From: Aotearoamyces nothofagi
Taxonomy: Eukaryota; Ascomycota; Leotiomycetes; Leotiales; Tympanidaceae
Reading direction: 5' to 3'
DNA length: 64,000 nucleotides
Assembly: GCA_015345905.1 (NCBI GenBank)
Contig: JADDTR010000025.1
Coordinates: 186,001-250,000, forward strand
The translations under genes and the position numbers were made by a program. Positions 57,973 through 64,000 of the stretch are shown here, one piece after another (within the stretch, counting starts at the first letter, position 1; the number at the start of each line of letters is the position of its first letter). The notes below the pieces were generated by a model that saw only the letters and a list, made by a program, of their open reading frames with translations, did not search any database and was not told the origin of the DNA.

Positions 57973-58822
57973 TGGTGTGAGGGAGCTGGATCGACGTGCG
58001 AAAAATGGTTGATGTGCCAGGCAAGTGGCGATTCAAGGGTAGGGTTTTCCCAAGCATAGCGATTTGAGAACTGAGATGCGTGCATGCAGGAGGATGCATG
58101 GTCTAGATGGCAAGATATGAACGCCTCCAACGTATAATGGTAGTCAAGGGGTATCACTCGGATAAGATGGATACGATCTCATTGACTGATGAATACTAAA
58201 AAAGTTACTTGTTAATTTTACCAATAGAGTAGGAGTGGCTTGGGAATGTTTTGCTTGCGCCACTGTGATTAGGGGAAAAGACCGACATTATGATATAGGC
58301 AGCTTCCTGATTTATCTAGCTTATCTATCATCTGACATACCGTCTTGCATGCTCGTCTTTCGTATCCTAGCTCATCTTTCTGACCTCAGCAAGGCCAAGC
58401 AACAACATGCAAGAGCACACTTATCCCAGCCCCTGCCAAGTCTATTCCTACCCCATCAGCTCACTTCGGGGCAGAGACAATACAAACTCAATCGCCGATA
58501 TCAGCACTCGCCCGGCCTAAATTCATACATTAAGGTCATATCAGTGCGATGCAGATGTCGCAAGCCAGGCCATGGACCCATTATCTTTCTTCATTTCCCA
58601 TTCCCTTTCATCCCATCCCATCCAATCCTATCCCATATCCATCGAAACCGGACAGAATAGGGCAACACCGTGTAACGCATTCGCTGAACTTGACAGAAAA
58701 CCTTCAAAACTAAGCAAACACTTTTTGGGAATCCGCAACAAGTACCATACGCCAACGAAACAATTTTGGTGTAATCCGAGGATAGGGTAGTGTGAAATGC
58801 GCTGGCTGTTTCCACTGGTGAC
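57973..58822. other. Intergenic region between convergent CSE1 and PUF3
   Basis: 850 bp with the 3' flanks of both genes, including short CATCCCATCC-like runs near 58605-58640. No gene was recognised. Confidence 0.45.
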
Positions 58823-61800
58823 TTAGGTGGTCTCGATCCTCACTTCCGGCAAGTTCTTCTCACCTGTAGGCTTGTTGCGAAGTGGCTCGGTCGGACCATC
58901 AACAGTGCTGGCAGTGGTACTCGGCAAGCTGCTGCTCTGTGGACTGTTCTGTTCCATTGTTAACATGGGCGTCGGCACGGTGGAGTTGATGTCTAGAGGC
59001 AATGTCTGCCTCTCTGATTGCGGCGCCGGGCTCGTATTTGGGGGGTACGCAGATGCATTGTGGGGAGGTGGTCCGACGAATATAAGCTTCTCGATTGCAG
59101 CAATTTGCTTTCCATAGTTGTACTTCTTGAGAGCAATGAGTTGCGGCTTGATATCTTCGACGAAGCGATCGCGTTCATCGCCTTTGAGTTGAGCAAGCAG
59201 CTTCTCTGCGTACTAGTTAGGGCGCGTTTCAAATTCAATAGGCAAAATATGGGAAAGGGGTCGACATACGAATAACATAGTTGCCATATTGATCTTTCAT
59301 CATCAGTTGCAAGGGGCTACTCCCGTCGCTATGCAATACTGTCAGTTGTGCTACGATGGCACCTCTCTGTTCATCAGAACTGAATTGAATGCTCTTTTCA
59401 ACAACATTTGAAGCAAATTTATGCTTCGACAATGTAATCAATTGTGCTGTGACAATTTTTATGATCTTCGCTCGGTCGTGCGGTTTACCATGGGCAATCA
59501 CATGCTGAGTGACATAGTTGCCATATTGATCGGTGATGAGCATCGGTGCACATGCAAATAGTTCTTCGAGAACGGAAGCTTGATCTTGCTCAGAGCAGTA
59601 CTCAAGCATTCGCTGGATGACGCGGCAGCCATATGGATGGGTTGCGAGAGTATGCACTTGGCCTCTAAAAGCCTCGATTATGAATTGAATGTGCTCAGTG
59701 GGCACACGCTCGATAGCTTTTTGGACGACGTGGTTGCCGTTCTGATCCTTGACACATTTCAGGACGTCCGTCTGAAGCTCCCTCACAAGGTCAGCCTGCT
59801 GGTCGGCGAGTACATGCTCTAATGCCTATGTTTGTCAGTGAAATGTATGAGTAGCGTAACCAGAAAGAACTGACCTTCTGTACAACACGACAGCCGTACA
59901 TCTGCTGCGACAGCTCATTAACGTGGTTCTTCATCGATTCAGCCAGAACGCGTTTTTGCACTTGATTGCCGTGCTCGAAGAGCTTCTGGATAACATAGTT
60001 TCCGAAGACATCGGTCATGAGCTGCAGGGCATTAGGCTGTATCTCACGAAAGATTTGATCTTTCTCATCACTGTTCGCGGTTTCGAGTTTCTGCTGAATG
60101 AATCGAGATCCATGTTGGTCACCACTGAACTCCACTACATGGCCATAGATGTCCTATTCAAGCATTAGTACAGATAAGCTTGCACTGATTAGTTGACGTA
60201 AATACCTTAAGCTCATAACGCTTGTTAGATTTTGCATTGGACCGGAACTCTTCAAGGAGCACGCTTCGGACACCGTGACCAACATCTTGATCGCGGGCAG
60301 GGCCTCGAGGCGCTGTCACATTACCAGCGTATGACTGCAACGGCACCTGATATGTGTATTGCTGAGGGTTTGCACGAAATGCCTGCGGGGCGTAATCGTA
60401 GGCGTGCGGTGGATATTGGCCTTGGAATTGCCCTGCATAGATGCCCTGATGCTGGAAATAAGGGGGCTGTTGCTGAAATTGAAGTCTCTGAAGTCCGCGT
60501 TCTAGCTCTGCAACACCTTGTGGCCGCTGCCCTCTGAGATAAGCGTGGTCGGGTTCAAGGTTGCTAGTGCTGGTATTGTAATATCTTGGACTGCCCGGCT
60601 GGCGTCTGTAGTCATTGCCTGGAGATGTTGACTCGCGATCGCTTGCACGAGATTGCTTGCCCGAACTGAGTTGGCCAGCATACGTTCCATCAGGATATAC
60701 CTGCGCGAGGTAGTTCCCAAGGCCCTTCAATGAAGAAGTGCCTTCGTTATTCCACATATTCAATGCCCCATTTAACTGATGTGGTCTCACATCATACTCT
60801 GCGTAGACTCCGGGGGACGAGAAAGATTGATCGGCTGTGGTGGTTGGAGAGTCTAAGTATGCATTCTGGGCATTACTGGGAGGTAGCTGGCTGCGTGGGT
60901 AACCTGATTCTGCATCTGGGGCTCGATCAAGCACGTTGACATAGCTACGGCCGTTTGGTAGAGATGGGAAAGATGGAGTCGGTCCAGAGATGGAGGGTCG
61001 TTGTATGTGAACAGAGTTATTCGGCGTATGGCCAAATACAGGAAAAGCGTTATTCCCAAAAAGGGCGCCATTGCTTGTCCCGTTCGGCGCCGTCTCTGCG
61101 TGCCTTGATGACGGAAGGCCGGTCTCCCGAGGCGTGCTTGACTGGCCACTTCGGTATCCTCGCTGATCGAGTGAGAAGCCATCTTGTGCGTCAAAAGTTG
61201 CAACATTGTTCTCCTTGTTGTCCCCAAAACCCAGACCTGGGCCGTATGGGTATTTGAAAGGGCCCGAGGCAGGATCGAGGCTGCTTTTAGTGATGGACCT
61301 ACCATTGAGACTGGGACCTTGACCGATTGCGGGTCGCGAGGCCGTCAGGTACGGTGATGTCTTCTGAGACTCGGAGAGAATGCTGTTCGCAGCAGCGCTC
61401 GAGTTGCTTCCACGGTGTCGTATTGGTGATGTGCTGCCACTCTGAGTTGGTGATGTGTTGGAATTCCAAGGGCCGTTTGTTCTACATCCCCAAGGATCGG
61501 CTTCGGAAGATGCAGCCAGCGCACCTGAACCGCTGGCGCCGTGAAATGCTTCGTCATCTGCAACTTGGACTTGGTCAGTACGCCCGAATCTTGATGTGAA
61601 TATCCGAACCTACCTCGAGAACGGGAGGCATCTCTCTTGCCATTTGCGAAGCTACTACCGATGGTGTTACTTCCCCAGATGCCACTAGTTTGCCAGGTGT
61701 TGTTTCCAAAGTTCTGGCTGAGGGACGAGCTTTGAGGGGTTTTGTCGTCTGAATTTACCCTGCCAGCGCTCAACGGGAAGTCTCCGAATCGAGTCGACCG

Positions 61801-61910
61801 AGCCTGATAGAAATCCAGACATTAGCAGGATTTTAGGAGGCAGGGAATATCAATAGACTTACAGCACTTGACAAGGTCCCGGTAGATCTATTAATAGTTG
61901 CAGAAGACAT
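58823..61910 (-). CDS. PUF3: Pumilio-family RNA-binding protein, Puf3 type
   Basis: Six exons: 61910-61863, 61803-61614, 61569-60206, 60153-59875, 59825-59270 and 59205-58823, about 939 residues. The third exon has three tandem acceptors 6 nt apart (TCCAAG/TTGCAG), so its start may lie at 61569, 61563 or 61557. The N-terminal 550 residues are disordered (Ser/Asn/Gln-rich). Eight PUF repeats follow with base-contact triplets in order SR-Q, NY-Q, CR-Q, NH-Q, CR-Q, NY-Q, SN-E, NY-Q ([56 protein letters not shown]). By the PUF code this reads UGUAUAUA, the Puf3 site. Puf3 governs mRNAs for mitochondrial proteins in yeast. A disordered C-terminal tail ends the protein. Confidence 0.92.
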
Positions 61911-64000
61911 GACAGAAATTGCTGGAATCAACCAAGATATCTGGAGCCTCGCTGCGGTTGTATGTTCGAGTAGATTGTATGCTCGTAAGTTGGCAACCGG
62001 CAACAGTCTATGTACTGTGTATATGACAGTCTGTTGGATCTATGACTACTCCAGACGTCAGCCTTCTCGTTGCCCTGGTTCGCAGGGCTTGCTAGGGCCA
62101 GAGCAGGACAAGCGGCTTAGCAAAGAGCTGAGCTGACCAGACTTACCACAGTGAAGGGTTGCTAGAGTATGTAAAGCTCGACCAGCATTAGGCACATGTA
62201 CAGAGAAGGTTTGCGGGAAACGTGGACTTCGTGGAGTGTCGAGCATCAAACGGGGGAGAGGCAGGTAGTTGAAGGCCTACAGAGCAGTAGGGACAGAAGA
62301 TCTGGTCGCACGACACTTCGTTTGTCATATGCAACGTCAGGTAAGCGTACACCACTGAAATGAGTAGGCACCCGTTCAACAAGTCCTGGAGTATGCAGGC
62401 GTTTTGATGTAAATCTGCTGCCTCCTTTGTACACCGTATGACATCGAGTGAAATTGCTGGATTTGTATCTAGGAGAATATCAGTGCAGTCTGGAATTTTA
62501 ACGCGGAGCTGCGCTTGGTTGATGCAAGGGATGCGATTGGGGTCGTCAGGAACGCGATTATTCTGGTAGTTGGGTCGAGAATGAGGAGATTTAGTGATGT
62601 CGCACCGCGGGAGGAGAGAATGTCTCGAAGGCGTGGGAGACCTCTTCTGATGCCACAGGGAGCAGACGGGAGGACGAGGTGTTCTGGTGATCTTGCGGGA
62701 CGGCCTGGGTTTAATGCAGCGGCAGTCACGTCTGGAGCAGTAGGGAGCGGCTTTGGGGTGTAAGGTACTGGACCGCGAACATGGCTCTCGCGTTTCGAGA
62801 CCCTTTGGGATGCGACTCCTTGACAGCAGCGAGCTAAAATTTGGTAGGGGAGTGCTAATGTGCGATGCTAATGTGCGATGCTAACGGGGCACAGCGAACG
62901 GGGTAGCGCTCCTAGTGGAGCGGGACGCCCAAACTATCCAGACTACCTTATTTACTGGCCTTGCTTGCCCTGCCGTGCGTGCGAGCGAGCGTGCGAGCCT
63001 GCCTTGCTGCTGGACGCTGGACGCTGGACGCTGGACGCTGGACGCTGGAGGTACCCAAGAACAGCACAGCACAGCACAGCACAGCACATTCTTGCTTCCC
63101 TTCTGGCCCAAGAGTCCAAGAGCCCAAGACGCCAGCCATATTGCCGCCGCGCAACCGCCGTGTGGATGTGCAGTGGCAGTCGAGGCCTCTGATCCATCGG
63201 TCAGCGTCGCTTACGGCTCGCGGGTACGGTCTTGCACGGTCTTGCGCTGTATTGCGCTGTATTGCGCTGCCATGTCCTCGCTGGGCGCGAGCAAGACAGG
63301 CACTGCAGACAAGTGCGCAGCTCCATTGCTGGCGCACTCGCCATGCTCGCCTCTACAGCACACCACGGTATACTCTACATTCGCAGTACAGTATCTGCAC
63401 GGGATACGTATCCAGCGCAGCGCAGCGCAGCGCAGAGGACAGTGCCGTGCAGGGCGCACGGAGTAGGGCCAGGCCTTACAGAGACGCGGATCGACCGCAG
63501 GCCACAGGCCACAGTGCCACACCCAAAGTTAAAAGTAGCGCTGCAAGCCTGCAATAGCCCTAAGGAATGCTTACTTGCGGCCGTGGCCCACTGCACACAT
63601 GTGCTGAACGGACACTGCTGTCGCTCTCTGACGCCAGAGACGCCCCACGCCAGCCTTATCCCGACTGGTGCAACGCCCTGGAGGCCCACAAGCCGCCGGC
63701 AACACCCCAAGCTCAGTCCTGTACTGAGGTGCACCGGGCTGGCGAGTTGTACGGCTGTGAGCCAGAGTACCAGAGTACCAGACACCAGGAGGACCAGAGT
63801 AACTAGTCGCAGCGAGTAGCCATGCCTGTCGGTGCAGCAGGTGGTGCTCGAGAGAGCTGCCTTGCCCGGCTGGGCGCCCAGGAGACGGTCGAGGAAGGGG
63901 GAGAGAGATGCGGCAGCCTCCAGCGCAACAGCGGCTGCAACTCGCAAGAGGGCATCAAGAGAGTATCGGCCGGTGTATAGCGAGCGAGTCTGCCAGTGAG
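61911..64000. other. Upstream flank of PUF3 and a second repeat-rich block to the window edge
   Basis: From 61911 to about 62870 the sequence is ordinary and probably holds the PUF3 promoter and leader. From about 62870 onward short tandem repeats recur, in the style of the 9-14 kb block. Open frames here are repeat translations without family resemblance, and no gene is called. Confidence 0.5.
63010..63088. repeat. Two neighbouring short arrays (CTGGACG and CACAG units)
   Basis: CTGGACG repeats five to six times from 63010 to 63049, and CACAG repeats about five times from 63062 to 63088. Further repeats of GCGCTGTATT (63243-63268) and CAGCG (63414-63435) lie close by. Confidence 0.85.

Overview
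The window is nuclear DNA from a filamentous ascomycete (Pezizomycotina). The reasons are the short GT-AG introns (mostly 44-64 nt) with CTAAC, CTGAC or CTAAT branch sites, the dense single-copy housekeeping genes on both strands, and protein sequences that match ascomycete orthologues throughout. I cannot place the species. I saw no transposon, virus-like element, CRISPR array or secondary-metabolite cluster. I rebuilt exon structures by hand from reading frame, splice signals and family conservation.

Layout. 0-8.5 kb: the end of a peroxisomal enoyl-CoA isomerase (+), the splicing factor CWC21 (-), the eIF2 assembly factor CDC123 (+) and the large translation factor eIF4G (-). 8.5-14.5 kb: a block of about 6 kb without genes, packed with micro- and minisatellites. 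14.5-20.1 kb: a small orphan membrane-protein ORF and the DYRK-family kinase YAK1 (-). 20.1-29.4 kb: the CSB/RAD26-type repair ATPase (+), a glycosyltransferase-like protein (+) and a double-RING plus LON-domain protein (+). 30.3-39.4 kb: a spliced RRM protein (-), a 1307-residue unrecognised disordered protein (+) and a mitochondrial PPR-type protein (-). 39.6-44.2 kb: DNA polymerase alpha catalytic subunit POL1 (+), with three MBF-like ACGCG cores in its promoter. 44.8-44.9 kb: a tRNA-Lys(CTT) gene interrupted in its D-loop. 46.5-49 kb: an ECM33-like single-pass surface protein (-) and a decayed cytochrome P450 relic (-). 49.1-58 kb: the TSC2/tuberin homologue (-), divergent from the nuclear exportin CSE1 (+). 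58.8-61.9 kb: the PUF3-type RNA-binding protein (-). 62-64 kb: a second repeat-rich block.

The genes do not form a pathway. They are mostly core functions: translation initiation (CDC123, eIF4G), nutrient and growth signalling (YAK1, TSC2), genome maintenance (RAD26, POL1), RNA processing and mRNA fate (CWC21, RRM protein, PUF3), nuclear transport (CSE1) and mitochondria (PPR, and PUF3 by family role).

The most unusual item is the tRNA-Lys gene. Removing 64 nt between positions 18 and 19 leaves a canonical 73-nt tRNA. The removed piece looks like an ordinary spliceosomal intron of this genome: GTAAGT donor, CTAAT branch, CAG acceptor. It does not lie at the 37/38 site used by eukaryotic tRNA introns. 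Other points of interest are a GC-AG intron in CSE1, the P450 relic, the satellite blocks, and a recurrent intergenic TGTACTGTA-type motif.
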